In this document: in pieces, positions 28,506-37,917 of the stretch
Layout: each line of letters starts with the position of its first letter
Position numbering within the stretch: the stretch's first letter is position 1
Notes under the pieces: model-generated
What the model saw: the letters and a program-made list of their open reading frames with translations, nothing else
What the model was told of the DNA's origin: nothing
The model's database searches: none
NCBI GenBank assembly: GCA_013151645.1
Contig: JAADHU010000028.1
Span: 186,001-250,000 of the forward strand
Source: Gammaproteobacteria bacterium
GTDB taxonomy: Bacteria; Pseudomonadota; Gammaproteobacteria; Steroidobacterales; Woeseiaceae
DNA length: 64,000 bases
Direction of reading: 5' to 3'
Position numbers and translations under genes: made by a program

Positions 28506-30593
28506 TCACGCGGTCACTGCCGGTAACACCGGGACCTGCCCGGTCTTTTCGTGAAACATCTGGATTAGACCCTGGACATCCAGGATTAACGCGATGCGAC
28601 CGTCGCCGAGTATCGTGGCACCGGATATGCCCTGCATTTGCCGGAAGTTGGCCTCAAGACTCTTGATGACGACCTGCTGTTGTTCCTGCAAATCATCGAC
28701 GAATATGCCAACGCGCTGGCCGTTTGCTTCAGCAACGACCAGCAGTCCATCAGCGATCTCGTCGCTGTCTGCCGGGACATCGAATAGATCGTGCAAACGC
28801 AGGATTGGCAGGTATTCATCACGAAGCCTGAAGACTTCCGATTGTCCGGCTATTTCGCTGACTTTTTCGGCTGACGTCTGAATGGTTTCCACAATGGAAA
28901 CCAGAGAGATGATGTAGGACTCCTTACCAACGCGGACCAGTTGCCCATCGAGTATGGCAAGCGTCAATGGAAGCCTTATTGTGAACTTGCTGCCCACACC
29001 GGATTCCGAGGTCAAACTGACGTTGCCACCGAGATCCGAAATGTTCCGGCGTACGACGTCCATACCGACACCGCGTCCCGACAGATCGCTGACCTGATCG
29101 ACTGTCGAGAATCCGGCCCTGAAAATGAGGTTATTGATCTGCTCGTCGGATAGCTGCTCATCGGGCCCCACCAGACCGCTTTCACGAGCCTTGGAAAGTA
29201 CCTTATCCTTGTTTATTCCGGCGCCGTCATCGATAACCTCGATCACGATGTTGCCACCTTCATGATAGGCATTCAGCTCGAGAACTCCCGTTTCCGGTTT
29301 TCCGGCAGCGACTCTTTGCTCCGGTGTCTCCAGTCCGTGATCCAGGGAGTTTCTGACCAGGTGTACGAGTGGGTCGCCGATCTTTTCAAGCACTGTTTTG
29401 TCCAGCTCGGTGTTCTCTCCAACCAGTCGCAGCTCGACCTTCTTGCCAAGTGCATGTCCCGTATCGCGGACGAGTCGGGGAAATCGACTGAATGCGAAAC
29501 TCATCGGCAACATGCGAATACCCAGGACGCTCTCCTGGATGTCGCGGGTATTCCGGGACAGTTGGTTAAGGCCCTCTCGCAGGCCCTCGAGTTGAGTGAA
29601 GTCGAAATCGCCACTGAACCGACTCAACATCGACTGGGTAATAACCAATTCACCAACCAGATTGATCAGCGCATCAACTTTGTCGATATTGACGCGAATG
29701 GAGGTATTTTCGTGAGTAGACACAACACTCTTGACGGCCGGCTTTTTTGACACCGCTTTGGGCACCGATACCTTCGCGACCGGTTCAGGCGATTCCGCCG
29801 GTACCCGGTCCGTTCGTTTCAAGTCATCCGCATCAATCTCTGCCTCGAGCGCGAGCGGCTCAATAGAGAGTTCGCATTCGTCGAGCACCCAGGCGAAAAT
29901 TTCCTCCAGCTGCTCCCGACTTACCTTACCTTGAAATTCGAGCGTCCAGTTGAGGTGGCACTCCTCCGGGTCGAGTTGTTCGAAATCCAGTTCGTCGACC
30001 CCTTGCGCATGCACCTCAAGATCGCCGAGCGACTGTAGTTCTCGAAACATCCGTAGCGGATCGTTACAGGATTTAAAGATTTTCGGCAACGGTTCGAATC
30101 GTATCGCCCACACACGGTGTTCAACGGTCTGTGGATCGTTCGGCGCGGAGCCACCGGAACTCGCCGTTAGCACTTCATCTTGCAACGACACTGCCGGTTC
30201 GACCTCCCCCAGCATCTTCGCGAGCTCGACCTCTAGCTCGGCCGATCGTGTCGTATCGATTGTGCCGTCCGCCAGTCCAGCGATCATTTCCCGTATACAG
30301 TCGACGGACTGCAGCATCAAATCGACACCTTCTCGTGTTACGGCCCGTTGGCCCTGACGCATCTCATCCAGCAGTGTCTCGACATGATGGGCGAATTCGG
30401 ATATTTCAGTAAAACCGAATGTGGCTCCGCCGCCCTTTATTGAATGTGCCGCCCGAAAAATGGAGTTCATCGTTTCCGGGTCGGCCGCCCCAAGATCGAG
30501 ATTCAGGAGCCCGGACTCCATAATATCCAGGCCTTCCAGGCTTTCCTCGATGAAGAGTTGCGCTATCTCCGCCATATTCACATCGATAGACAT
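28506..30593 (-). CDS. cheA: Chemotaxis histidine kinase
   Basis: This 695-residue CheA is complete. P1 has the phosphorylated H50 in AAHSIKGGGATFGF. A linker/P2 region (about 150-290) follows, with P3 dimerisation near residues 295-370 (VGELVITQSML). P4 has the N-box HLVRNSLDHGLE, the G1 box DDGAGIN, and GRGVGMDVVRRNI. P5 (CheW-like) is at the C-terminus. It passes phosphate to CheY and CheB in response to receptor state. It lies 46 bases after the leading cheY. Confidence 0.97.
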   Translation of the reverse strand: MSIDVNMAEIAQLFIEESLEGLDIMESGLLNLDLGAADPETMNSIFRAAHSIKGGGATFGFTEISEFAHHVETLLDEMRQGQRAVTREGVDLMLQSVDCIREMIAGLADGTIDTTRSAELEVELAKMLGEVEPAVSLQDEVLTASSGGSAPNDPQTVEHRVWAIRFEPLPKIFKSCNDPLRMFRELQSLGDLEVHAQGVDELDFEQLDPEECHLNWTLEFQGKVSREQLEEIFAWVLDECELSIEPLALEAEIDADDLKRTDRVPAESPEPVAKVSVPKAVSKKPAVKSVVSTHENTSIRVNIDKVDALINLVGELVITQSMLSRFSGDFDFTQLEGLREGLNQLSRNTRDIQESVLGIRMLPMSFAFSRFPRLVRDTGHALGKKVELRLVGENTELDKTVLEKIGDPLVHLVRNSLDHGLETPEQRVAAGKPETGVLELNAYHEGGNIVIEVIDDGAGINKDKVLSKARESGLVGPDEQLSDEQINNLIFRAGFSTVDQVSDLSGRGVGMDVVRRNISDLGGNVSLTSESGVGSKFTIRLPLTLAILDGQLVRVGKESYIISLVSIVETIQTSAEKVSEIAGQSEVFRLRDEYLPILRLHDLFDVPADSDEIADGLLVVAEANGQRVGIFVDDLQEQQQVVIKSLEANFRQMQGISGATILGDGRIALILDVQGLIQMFHEKTGQVPVLPAVTA

Positions 30594-30639
30594 TCAACAC
30601 CTCTGCGCGGCAGACCTTTGTCGATAGAGCTAAACACGC

Positions 30640-31005
30640 TCATGCCAGAACCTTCTCAACAGTTGACACCAGCTGAACCGGATCAAAGGGTTTGACGATC
30701 CAACCGGTAGCTCCGGCCGCTTTCCCTTCCATTTTCTTGTCGGTGCCTGACTCTGTAGTCAAGACGAGTAGCGGTACGTACTTGTAGGTAGGCAACTCAC
30801 GCAATCCCTTGATCAAGCCGATGCCATCGAGGTTTGGCATATTGATGTCGGTGAGAACGATATCGACCGTGTTCTGCTGAGCGTAATCGAGTGCTTCCTG
30901 GCCATCTTCTGCAAGAACCACTTCGAACCCCGCTCGACCGAGTACGTAGTTGACGAGACTTCGAATGGAGGCGGAATCGTCTACTGCCAAGACACGCTGT
31001 TTCAA
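30640..31005 (-). CDS. cheY: CheY response regulator, first gene of the che operon
   Basis: This 121-residue receiver domain carries messages from CheA to the flagellar motor. The pocket is AVDDSASIR, the phosphoacceptor is Asp in VLTDINMPNLDG, Thr is in LLVLTTESG and the lysine is in IVKPFD. I chose a TTG start at 31005 because an AGGAG ribosome-binding site lies 6 bases before it and the protein then begins MKQRVLAVDD. The ATG at 31056 would add 17 unrelated residues and has no comparable site. It is the first gene after the FliA-like promoter at 31091-31117. Confidence 0.93.
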   Translation of the reverse strand: MKQRVLAVDDSASIRSLVNYVLGRAGFEVVLAEDGQEALDYAQQNTVDIVLTDINMPNLDGIGLIKGLRELPTYKYVPLLVLTTESGTDKKMEGKAAGATGWIVKPFDPVQLVSTVEKVLA

Positions 31006-31011
31006 ACCCTT

Positions 31012-31016
31012 CTCCT
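31012..31016 (-). promoter_or_regulatory. Ribosome-binding site deciding the cheY TTG start
   Basis: AGGAG on the minus strand lies 6 bases ahead of the TTG at 31005-31003. No other candidate start in this reading frame has a comparable site. Confidence 0.65.
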
Positions 31017-31090
31017 GATTGCTCTGCTGATGACGTCGTTCAAATTCAAAATGCAAAGGTCATGCCAAAACCGCGCAAACCACAAACTCT

Positions 31091-31117
31091 ACGTCGGCTG
31101 GTATGGCGAAATCTTTA
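31091..31117 (-). promoter_or_regulatory. FliA (sigma-28)-like promoter for the che operon
   Basis: On the minus strand TAAA (31117-31114), a 15-base spacer and GCCGACGT (31098-31091) fit TAAA-N15-GCCGATAA at 9 of 12 positions, including TAAA and GCCGA. It would place transcription about 80 bases ahead of the cheY TTG. The 31006-31507 stretch holds this site and the divergent one, and no gene. Confidence 0.6.
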
Positions 31118-31328
31118 TAGGCCGGGCGGATTTAGGGAGCTACAAGCCGACACCCGTGACGCAGGTCGCAAATTGACGGCGAATACAGTTCGTTTCAGCA
31201 GCAATTGGTGGCAATTCATCGCCACCGCCGAATTGAAAGTGGCAACGTGTTGCCGGTTCCCTTTTCCCCCTGTCGCCTGCGGACGGCCATATTTAATGTC
31301 GCTGGTGTTTACTTTGACCTCGGGCGAC

Positions 31329-31355
31329 TAAAGAAACAGTGAAATCGGCCGATGC
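31329..31355 (+). promoter_or_regulatory. FliA (sigma-28)-like promoter for second HDOD gene
   Basis: TAAA (31329-31332), exactly 15 bases, and GCCGATGC (31348-31355) fit the flagellar consensus TAAA-N15-GCCGATAA at 10 of 12 positions. The 5' leader to the HDOD ATG at 31508 would be about 145 bases. Confidence 0.6.
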
Positions 31356-31507
31356 CTTGCACCATGAGTGTCATCGGTTGGCGCAAGCCCGAGACATCGT
31401 ATTCGTCCGCCGTACTCACGAGAACGGAACCGGTGTCGAAGAGCTTGCACATTGCTGCACGTCAAACAGGCGGATTAACGCTTGTCTCCAGGAAGAGATA
31501 TTGAAAT

Positions 31508-32389
31508 ATGAGTGAAACTACAGCGCAGACCGCCACGCCGCCCGTTGACCGGAAGTTCGAATTCGTCAAACACCTCGCCGCCGACCTGTCTGCCGGAAAT
31601 ATCGAATTGCCATCGTTTCCCGATGTGGTTATTCGTGTGCGACAAGCGCTCGAGAACGAAGATAGCTCCACGCAGGACCTGGTTAAGATCATCAGCGCCG
31701 AACCGGTACTCGCGGCGCGTTTGCTAACGCTTGCCAACTCGGCCGCGCTCAAACCTGGCGGCGACTCGATTACCGATCTCAATATGGCCGTGAATCGTAT
31801 CGGGCGCAGCTTGATTCGATCCACCGCGATGGCATTCGCACTTGCTCAGCTGCGTTCGGCTCAGAAGCTCGATTCAGTCCGCGAACACCTGGAGACATTG
31901 TGGCAACGTTCGGCTCACGTTGCCGCCCTCAGTTACGTGCTGACCAAGCGATATACCAAACTGAACGCCGATGAGGCGCTGTTCATTGGATTAATGCACG
32001 GCATTGGTGAAATGTACATCGTGGTGCGTGCCGACAGTCATCCGATTTTGTTTTCGGACAAGCAAACCATGGGGGAAATCATCGAAAAATGGAGCGCTCC
32101 CATTGGCAGCTCAATCCTCGAAAGCTGGGGCTTCGCCGATCACGTTTGTTCGGCCGTCGGTCAGTTCCAGGAAGCGGACAGGGAACACGAGGGTGATATC
32201 GATTTTGCCGACATTCTGATTCTGGCGTACTTGCTGCATCGATTCGTCACTGCGGATGAAGATGGCGACGTGTCATTGGAACATGTCTCTGCGTGGCATC
32301 GACTGGAAATCGAAATGACGGATTTGATCGGTGTACTACAGAAGTCCGACGAGCAAATTCGGTCGCTTCGTCACGCACTGGGAAAATAG
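31508..32389 (+). CDS. HDOD-domain signalling protein
   Basis: This 293-residue HDOD protein contains LPSFPDVVIRVRQAL, LLTLANSAALKPGG, RIGRSLIRSTAMAF and LFIGLMHGIGEMYIV. The last keeps a His but not the HD pair, so catalysis is not expected. It has no additional output domain. It is divergent from the che operon and has its own FliA-like promoter. This mirrors the HDOD gene at 20722 and suggests a paired role in motility or chemotaxis control. An AGGAAGAG stretch lies a little far (about 10 bases) from the ATG. Confidence 0.88.
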   Translation: MSETTAQTATPPVDRKFEFVKHLAADLSAGNIELPSFPDVVIRVRQALENEDSSTQDLVKIISAEPVLAARLLTLANSAALKPGGDSITDLNMAVNRIGRSLIRSTAMAFALAQLRSAQKLDSVREHLETLWQRSAHVAALSYVLTKRYTKLNADEALFIGLMHGIGEMYIVVRADSHPILFSDKQTMGEIIEKWSAPIGSSILESWGFADHVCSAVGQFQEADREHEGDIDFADILILAYLLHRFVTADEDGDVSLEHVSAWHRLEIEMTDLIGVLQKSDEQIRSLRHALGK

Positions 32390-32505
32390 ATCTCAGCAAG
32401 CCGGATTGGCACCCGCAACTTCGTTGGCCGCTTCAGCGGCACACGTCCGCCAAGGACGCCGGGCGCAATCAGAAAGATTAGCCGTTCTCATCGCACCGAT
32501 GTGCG

Positions 32506-33456
32506 TCAGGCAGATGGCAGTGCCTCGACAAATTCGACCATACGCCGCTGCGTCGCCGGGTCGGGAAGTTCACCGATGGCCGCACCGAGATCGTCCAGCA
32601 TGTTCATCGCCTTGCTGGTGGCCGGAGTGACGCTGGTAACGGCGGGATGCGCCGCAGCGTACTTGAGAAAAAACTGTGCCCAGGAATGGGCGCCGAACTC
32701 CTGCGCCCAATGCGGCACGTCCAGCCCGGAAACCCGGCGCCACAAACGCGTGCGTCCGAAGGGGATGTAGATCAATGTGGCGATACCGAGATCCTGGGCT
32801 AACGGAAGAATGGTCTTTGCCGACTCACGATTATCCACAGCGTAATCTACGCCGATAAAATCAATCGGTTCGTCACGCATAACCTTCGCCAGATCTGCAT
32901 AGCGGTTTGCCCGAGTCGAGGTAACACCGATATAGCGTACCCGGCCCTCTGCTTTGAGGTCTTTCAGAAGGCCCATTTGTACGGGGATGTCGGCGAGATT
33001 ATGCACCTGGATCAGGTCGATCGGATCTTTGCCTACGTAGCGGAATGACCGCTCGAGTTGAGCCCGCGCTGCAGCCGGATCCGCGGCGCCTCCACGGCGC
33101 CCTGCAACATTCAGTTTCGTTGCCCAGAAAACTTTCTCCCGGGCGTCGAGTTCCTGAATAATTCTGCCGGCAACTTTCTCAGAAGCGCCGTAGGCAGGCG
33201 CGGTATCGAAAACGGTGCCGCCGTTGTCCAGCAAGACTTTCAAGACGTCGCGCAGCGCGCTGATGTCCTCGCCGCGTGCAGCGGAAGAGAACGTTGCCGC
33301 GCTGCCGAGACCGATGATCGGCAGTTTCTCGCCGCTCGACGGAATTGCCCGCGTGATCAAACGGCCACTTTCTATCGCCTGCGCCAGGCCGGGCGGAAGC
33401 GTCAGGGCCGCGCCGGTGACGCTCAGGTAGCGCAGACATTCTCGTCGAGTCAACAT
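32506..33456 (-). CDS. Aldo/keto reductase with Tat-like signal
   Basis: This 316-residue protein has an N-terminal twin-arginine-type signal (TRRECLRYLSVTGAALTLP) ending near LAQA. The (beta/alpha)8 aldo/keto reductase fold follows. The catalytic tetrad is visible: Asp in VFDTAPAYG, the Tyr of that motif, Lys in FWATKLN and His in LIQVHN. It would reduce an aldehyde or ketone with NADPH and may be exported folded with its cofactor. It lies 29 bases downstream of the aldehyde dehydrogenase gene, in the same direction. Confidence 0.86.
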   Translation of the reverse strand: MLTRRECLRYLSVTGAALTLPPGLAQAIESGRLITRAIPSSGEKLPIIGLGSAATFSSAARGEDISALRDVLKVLLDNGGTVFDTAPAYGASEKVAGRIIQELDAREKVFWATKLNVAGRRGGAADPAAARAQLERSFRYVGKDPIDLIQVHNLADIPVQMGLLKDLKAEGRVRYIGVTSTRANRYADLAKVMRDEPIDFIGVDYAVDNRESAKTILPLAQDLGIATLIYIPFGRTRLWRRVSGLDVPHWAQEFGAHSWAQFFLKYAAAHPAVTSVTPATSKAMNMLDDLGAAIGELPDPATQRRMVEFVEALPSA

Positions 33457-33485
33457 CGGATTTATGCTCCTGTTTTTAGTGGCCT

Positions 33486-34949
33486 TTAGCGATCAATACC
33501 GCCCATACACATATATTTAATTTCGAGATAGTCATCCAGCCCGTATTTCGAGCCCTCGCGACCCTGTCCGGATTCTTTCACCCCCCCGAACGGAGCCATT
33601 TCGTTTGAAATCAGCCCTTCATTGATGCCGACGATACCGTATTCGAGACCCTCAGCGACACGCCAGATTCGACCGATATCCCGCGTGTAGAAATAACAGG
33701 CCAGGCCCACCTGCGTATCGTTTGCCATCGAAACGGCCTCTTGCTCACTACTGAATTTCGAAATTGCAGCAACAGGTCCGAAAATCTCTTCACGAAACAC
33801 ACGCATGTCGCGTGTGACATCGATCAGTATAGTCGGTTCTATGAAACAACCGCCGAGCGCCGATCGACCACCACCGGCGACGACCTTCGCCCCCTTATCC
33901 TTTGCGTCAGCAATGAATCCCAGTACGTCATTCGCCGCCGTGTCGTTGATCAATGGGCCAATGTTCACGTCGGCGTCAGTACCGGCGCCGACCCGCAACG
34001 TGGCCACCGCCGTGACCATTCTTTCCACGAACGCGTCGTAGATGCTGTCCTGCACGAGGAACCGATTGGTGCAAACACAGGTTTGCCCGGCATTGCGGAA
34101 CTTGCTGATCATCGCACCGTCGACGACGACGTCCAGATCAGCATCGTCAAAAATAATGAACGGCGCATTGCCACCCAGTTCCATCGACGTTCGCTTGACC
34201 GTTGCAGCGCACTCCGCCATGAGTTGCTTGCCCACGGGCGTCGAACCGGTAAACGTGAGTTTCCGCACGGTCGGGTTCGACGTCAGCTCCTTGCCGATCT
34301 CTGCCGTTTTTCCGGTGACCATGTTGATGACACCTGGCGGAATTCCGGCACGTTCCGCCAGTTCCGCGAGGGCGTACGCCGACAGCGGCGTCGCATTCGC
34401 CGGTTTACAAACCACCGTACAGCCAGCCGCAAGCGCCGGAGCGATCTTGCGCGTCAGCATGGCATTGGGGAAATTCCAGGGTGTAATACAGGCGACAACA
34501 CCAACCGGTTGTTTGATGCAGACGATTCTCTTGTCGTTGGCGGGCGGCGCGATCGTGTCACCGTAGATTCGCTTCGCCTCTTCCGCGAACCATTCGATGT
34601 AGTTCGCCCCGTAAGCAATTTCACCACGAGCTTCCGCCAGCGGCTTGCCTTGTTCCGCCGTCAGAATCTGCGCGAGATCTTCCTGGTGTTCCATCAGCAG
34701 ATCGAACCAGCGACGCAGAAATTTCGCACGCTCCTTGACGGTATTCCGGCGCCAATCGATCTGCGCGACCTCCGCAGCCGCAATCGCACGACGGGTTTCG
34801 TCCGTCCCGCACCTGGCAACCTCGGCAATGGTCTTGCAGGTGGCCGGATCGGTAACCGGCAACGTCTCGCCCGAGTCTGCGTCAACCCAGGCACCATCAA
34901 TATACGCCTGGCTCCGTAACAAGGATTGATCTTTCAATTGCAAACTCAT
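33486..34949 (-). CDS. gabD: Succinate-semialdehyde-type aldehyde dehydrogenase
   Basis: This 487-residue NAD(P)-dependent aldehyde dehydrogenase has the catalytic Glu in MELGGNAPFII and Cys in FRNAGQTCVCTNR. The nucleotide-binding region (FTGSTPVGKQL) and ITPWNFPNAMLTRKIAPALAAG match the GabD subgroup, which oxidises succinate semialdehyde to succinate. No GABA transaminase is next to it, so the specific substrate is inferred from the subgroup resemblance. It lies between the PLP enzyme gene (57-base gap) and the aldo/keto reductase gene. Confidence 0.88.
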   Translation of the reverse strand: MSLQLKDQSLLRSQAYIDGAWVDADSGETLPVTDPATCKTIAEVARCGTDETRRAIAAAEVAQIDWRRNTVKERAKFLRRWFDLLMEHQEDLAQILTAEQGKPLAEARGEIAYGANYIEWFAEEAKRIYGDTIAPPANDKRIVCIKQPVGVVACITPWNFPNAMLTRKIAPALAAGCTVVCKPANATPLSAYALAELAERAGIPPGVINMVTGKTAEIGKELTSNPTVRKLTFTGSTPVGKQLMAECAATVKRTSMELGGNAPFIIFDDADLDVVVDGAMISKFRNAGQTCVCTNRFLVQDSIYDAFVERMVTAVATLRVGAGTDADVNIGPLINDTAANDVLGFIADAKDKGAKVVAGGGRSALGGCFIEPTILIDVTRDMRVFREEIFGPVAAISKFSSEQEAVSMANDTQVGLACYFYTRDIGRIWRVAEGLEYGIVGINEGLISNEMAPFGGVKESGQGREGSKYGLDDYLEIKYMCMGGIDR

Positions 34950-35006
34950 GGAACCCTCACAGTGTTTTCATACCTGATCGATAGTGTACACGGATCGAGA
35001 CCCGCA

Positions 35007-36200
35007 TCAGTTTCCGTTACCTACCCTCTGTAAGTTGACGGCGTGTGACGCCGCCTCCAGCGCGGCCAGCACATCCTGTACCAGATCGTATTTACCCTCC
35101 AAGCCGACAGAAAGGCGAATCAGGTTTTGCCCAATCCCGGCCGCGGTCAGCGCCGCTTCACCAACTGGCGCATGCGTCATTGTCGGCGGGTGGCAAACGA
35201 GGCTCTCGATACCGCCCAGCGATTCAGCCAGCGAAAAAAACTGCAGATGCTCGACAAAGGCGCGTACCGCGGCATCGCCACCATGTAAATCAAAGCTGAG
35301 CATCCCACCGAAACCCGATTGCTGCCGGCAGGCAATATCGTGCCCGTCGTGCGTTGTGAGGCCGGGGTAATAGACTCGATCCACACCGGCATGCTGATCG
35401 AGAATGTCGGCCAGAGCCTGGGCCGTTTCCTGATGTTGACGCATGCGTGTATGCAGGGTCCGAATCCCTCTTAAGGTCAGGTAACTGTCAAACGGAGCAC
35501 CCGTAATACCAAGACAATTCGCCCACCACGCCAGTTTTTCACCCAACTCATCCGACGCGGCCACAACGGCGCCACCGACGACATCGCTGTGACCATTCAG
35601 ATACTTCGTGGTTGAGTGAATGACAATATCGGCGCCGAGTGCGATCGGTTGTTGCAGAACCGGAGACAGGAAGGTGTTGTCGACCGCCAGGAGCGCCCCA
35701 CAGGATTTCGCCCGTTCGGATATATCGGCGATATCGACAATGCGCAGCAGAGGATTCGACGGCGTCTCGACCAGAAGCAGGCGTGGCCTTTGGGCGAAGG
35801 CTTTTTCCAGCGCAACCGCATCGGTCTGGTCGACGAACCGGACCCTGAAATGTCCTTTTTTCGCGAGGCTGTCAAAGAGGCGATAGCTGCCGCCATAACA
35901 ATCGTGCGGCGCGACCAGCAGATCGCCAGGCTCAAGAAGTTGCAGGACGAGCGTCAGCGCGGCCATGCCCGATGCAGTCACCACCGCCGATGCACCGCCC
36001 TCGAGAGACGTTAGCGCCTCGGCCAAAGCATCCCGCGTCGGATTGCCGCTGCGAGAATAGTCGTATTGGCGCTTTTGCCCCAGCCCCGCGAAGGTGTAGT
36101 TGGACGACAGATGCAACGGCGGTATGACTGCACCGTGCTGTGTGTCGGATTCAAGGGACGCACGAACGGCAAGCGTTGCCGGGTCGGGTCGGAAGGTCAT
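35007..36200 (-). CDS. metB: Cystathionine gamma-synthase-type PLP enzyme
   Basis: This 397-residue enzyme of the Cys/Met metabolism family carries the PLP lysine in HSTTKYLNGHSDVVGG and the family patterns YDYSRSGNPTRDALAE, SGMAALTL and ETPSNPLLRI. It probably makes cystathionine from O-acyl-homoserine and cysteine on the way to methionine; a lyase or sulfhydrylase role cannot be excluded. The SAM-I riboswitch upstream supports a methionine biosynthetic role. I chose the ATG at 36200 (GGAG upstream). Longer starts would run into the riboswitch. Confidence 0.88.
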   Translation of the reverse strand: MTFRPDPATLAVRASLESDTQHGAVIPPLHLSSNYTFAGLGQKRQYDYSRSGNPTRDALAEALTSLEGGASAVVTASGMAALTLVLQLLEPGDLLVAPHDCYGGSYRLFDSLAKKGHFRVRFVDQTDAVALEKAFAQRPRLLLVETPSNPLLRIVDIADISERAKSCGALLAVDNTFLSPVLQQPIALGADIVIHSTTKYLNGHSDVVGGAVVAASDELGEKLAWWANCLGITGAPFDSYLTLRGIRTLHTRMRQHQETAQALADILDQHAGVDRVYYPGLTTHDGHDIACRQQSGFGGMLSFDLHGGDAAVRAFVEHLQFFSLAESLGGIESLVCHPPTMTHAPVGEAALTAAGIGQNLIRLSVGLEGKYDLVQDVLAALEAASHAVNLQRVGNGN

Positions 36201-36331
36201 GAGCCAGTCTCCACGTTGATTCCAGATAAGCGACTTGTGTCGCCTGTTGCTCATCGGAATCCCGCGAAAACCGCAAGAGAGAGTGTCGTGCCCTTCGCAA
36301 AGCCGTCGTACGACGGCGCGTTGCACTGACA

Positions 36332-36446
36332 ATCATCTTTCGGAAACAGTCTTGCTGTTCCGTAGGAGTTGGCACCTTTTCAGGATGGTAAGTCCTGCAG
36401 GTTGCCCCGGCTTCAATGGGCCTATCCCTCAGCCGGTCTCGATGAG
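36332..36446 (-). promoter_or_regulatory. SAM-I riboswitch (S box)
   Basis: On the minus strand the RNA contains, in order, CATCGAGA, GAGGGA, GGCCC, TGAA and CCGGGGCAACC, a variable hairpin, then AGGTGCCAA, TTCC-like CTCCT and a terminal CGAAAGATG. These are the conserved core elements of the S-box SAM riboswitch in the right order, with P1 formed between CATC and GATG. It lies about 130 bases ahead of the metB-like start and should switch that gene off when SAM is plentiful. The remaining 36447-36563 shows no gene. Confidence 0.9.
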
Positions 36447-36563
36447 TTGGTGCCAGTCTAGTAGCAGATTGGTCGCCGGGTCAAGCGGCTTAGGCGATAC
36501 CTTTTGTCACAATTGAAACCGTCGAATTCAATCGGTGCCGCACGAGAATGGACTTGGCGGAGT

Positions 36564-37766
36564 TCAGCCCGGTTTTCCGTCGATCCTCGGTTGGCACAGA
36601 ATGAGCCCGTAGCCGCGCAGGAAAACGACGAAGGCGAATGACCACAATGTCGCCGAGGCGATCAGGAAGCCTGGATACTGCTGCGGCCAAATGAGGCCCG
36701 GAACGATTCGGACAATCGCCGCTGCCTGTAGCAAAAGAAACACACTGATCTCGATGCCGCCCGCCTTGAGCTCGCGACCCGTGTGGCCCAACGCACTGCG
36801 CGTCATCATGGCGACCATCAGGGCGGACATAGCACCGATGGTCAGTGCGTGGAAAGCGACTGTCTCGGAGACACCCCATGGCCGCATGGCCGCCGCCCGA
36901 AATAACAGAGCAATCGGGATCCACGCATACGCGACCGGGAGCATCCACAACAATGGGTTATGCCGGGTCCGAAACGGCTGCCAAAAGTACAGTCTGACGA
37001 CATGTGCTACGGCGGCGACGACAAAAAGTACAGCCCAGAAATCCGCATCGACCGGAAACCAGAAACTGCCGATTTCCGCGACGAGTATCGCGACAAGCGA
37101 TCCCAGCGCCAGTATTTCGACGCCCAGTAGTCGTCGGGGATTCGATCCCGGTACCGCATTGGCCGTAAATGCCGGCACAACACGACCGGCCATAACCGCC
37201 ATCAAGATCATGACGATATCGAGCGCTGCTGCAATCGACAGCCGATCGACACCCACCGGCAACACGCCCAGATTGGTCAGATGAAACGCAAGATTGGCAC
37301 AGCCAAGGCCGGCGAGTATTAGCAGGACTTTGAAATTTCTCGTGTTCCGACTGCGCGCGACCGGAATCGCGATAGCAATGCCCAATACCGGCAGGAATGC
37401 CAGGTCAACCACTGCCGCGAGCGCCGCCGGTCCGGTCCACATCAGGACGCGGGCGAGCAACCAAATGCCGACCAATACGCTCAGTACCAGACCCGTCGGC
37501 GTCGGCTGACCCGTCCAGTTACGCACGGCGGTCAGCAGAAATCCGGCAATAACCGCGACGGCGAAGCCGAACAGCATTTCGTGGCTATGCCACGCAATAC
37601 CGTTCAAATAGCCCGTGCCAGGGAGAACGCCGAAATAAACGCTCATCCATACCGGCAATGCTATTGCCGCGAAAACGATCGCCAGCAAATAGAAAGGACG
37701 AAAACCCAACGCGAAAATCGGCCGTTGGAAAATCCTTCTTCGCTTCGTTTCTGTAATTTCATTCAT
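36564..37766 (-). CDS. NnrS-family membrane protein
   Basis: This 400-residue inner-membrane protein has about 12 hydrophobic segments and the NnrS signatures FALGFRPFYLLA at the N-terminus, WHSHEMLFGF, and MTRSALGHTGR near the C-terminus. NnrS proteins contain heme and copper and relieve nitric oxide stress or appear with denitrification genes. No other NO-linked gene is in the window. I chose the ATG at 37766; a longer start is possible. Confidence 0.92.
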   Translation of the reverse strand: MNEITETKRRRIFQRPIFALGFRPFYLLAIVFAAIALPVWMSVYFGVLPGTGYLNGIAWHSHEMLFGFAVAVIAGFLLTAVRNWTGQPTPTGLVLSVLVGIWLLARVLMWTGPAALAAVVDLAFLPVLGIAIAIPVARSRNTRNFKVLLILAGLGCANLAFHLTNLGVLPVGVDRLSIAAALDIVMILMAVMAGRVVPAFTANAVPGSNPRRLLGVEILALGSLVAILVAEIGSFWFPVDADFWAVLFVVAAVAHVVRLYFWQPFRTRHNPLLWMLPVAYAWIPIALLFRAAAMRPWGVSETVAFHALTIGAMSALMVAMMTRSALGHTGRELKAGGIEISVFLLLQAAAIVRIVPGLIWPQQYPGFLIASATLWSFAFVVFLRGYGLILCQPRIDGKPG

Positions 37767-37917
37767 CCATATAACGCTCAACGCGAGTCGAGCAACACCG
37801 TTCGACTGTAGTGCGCCCGACCTTCTCTCAACCAAGTATAATTGAAATACGAATTGCTACGGGCTTGGGCAATGCGGATACTAGCATTCAGAAGACCCGC
37901 GCTACTGAGGATAAACT

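Noticed and set aside
33741-34919. A 392-codon plus-strand reading frame inside the aldehyde dehydrogenase region
   Set aside because: It is antisense to a clearly conserved gene; the frame arises from its codon bias and shows no domain or ribosome-binding site.
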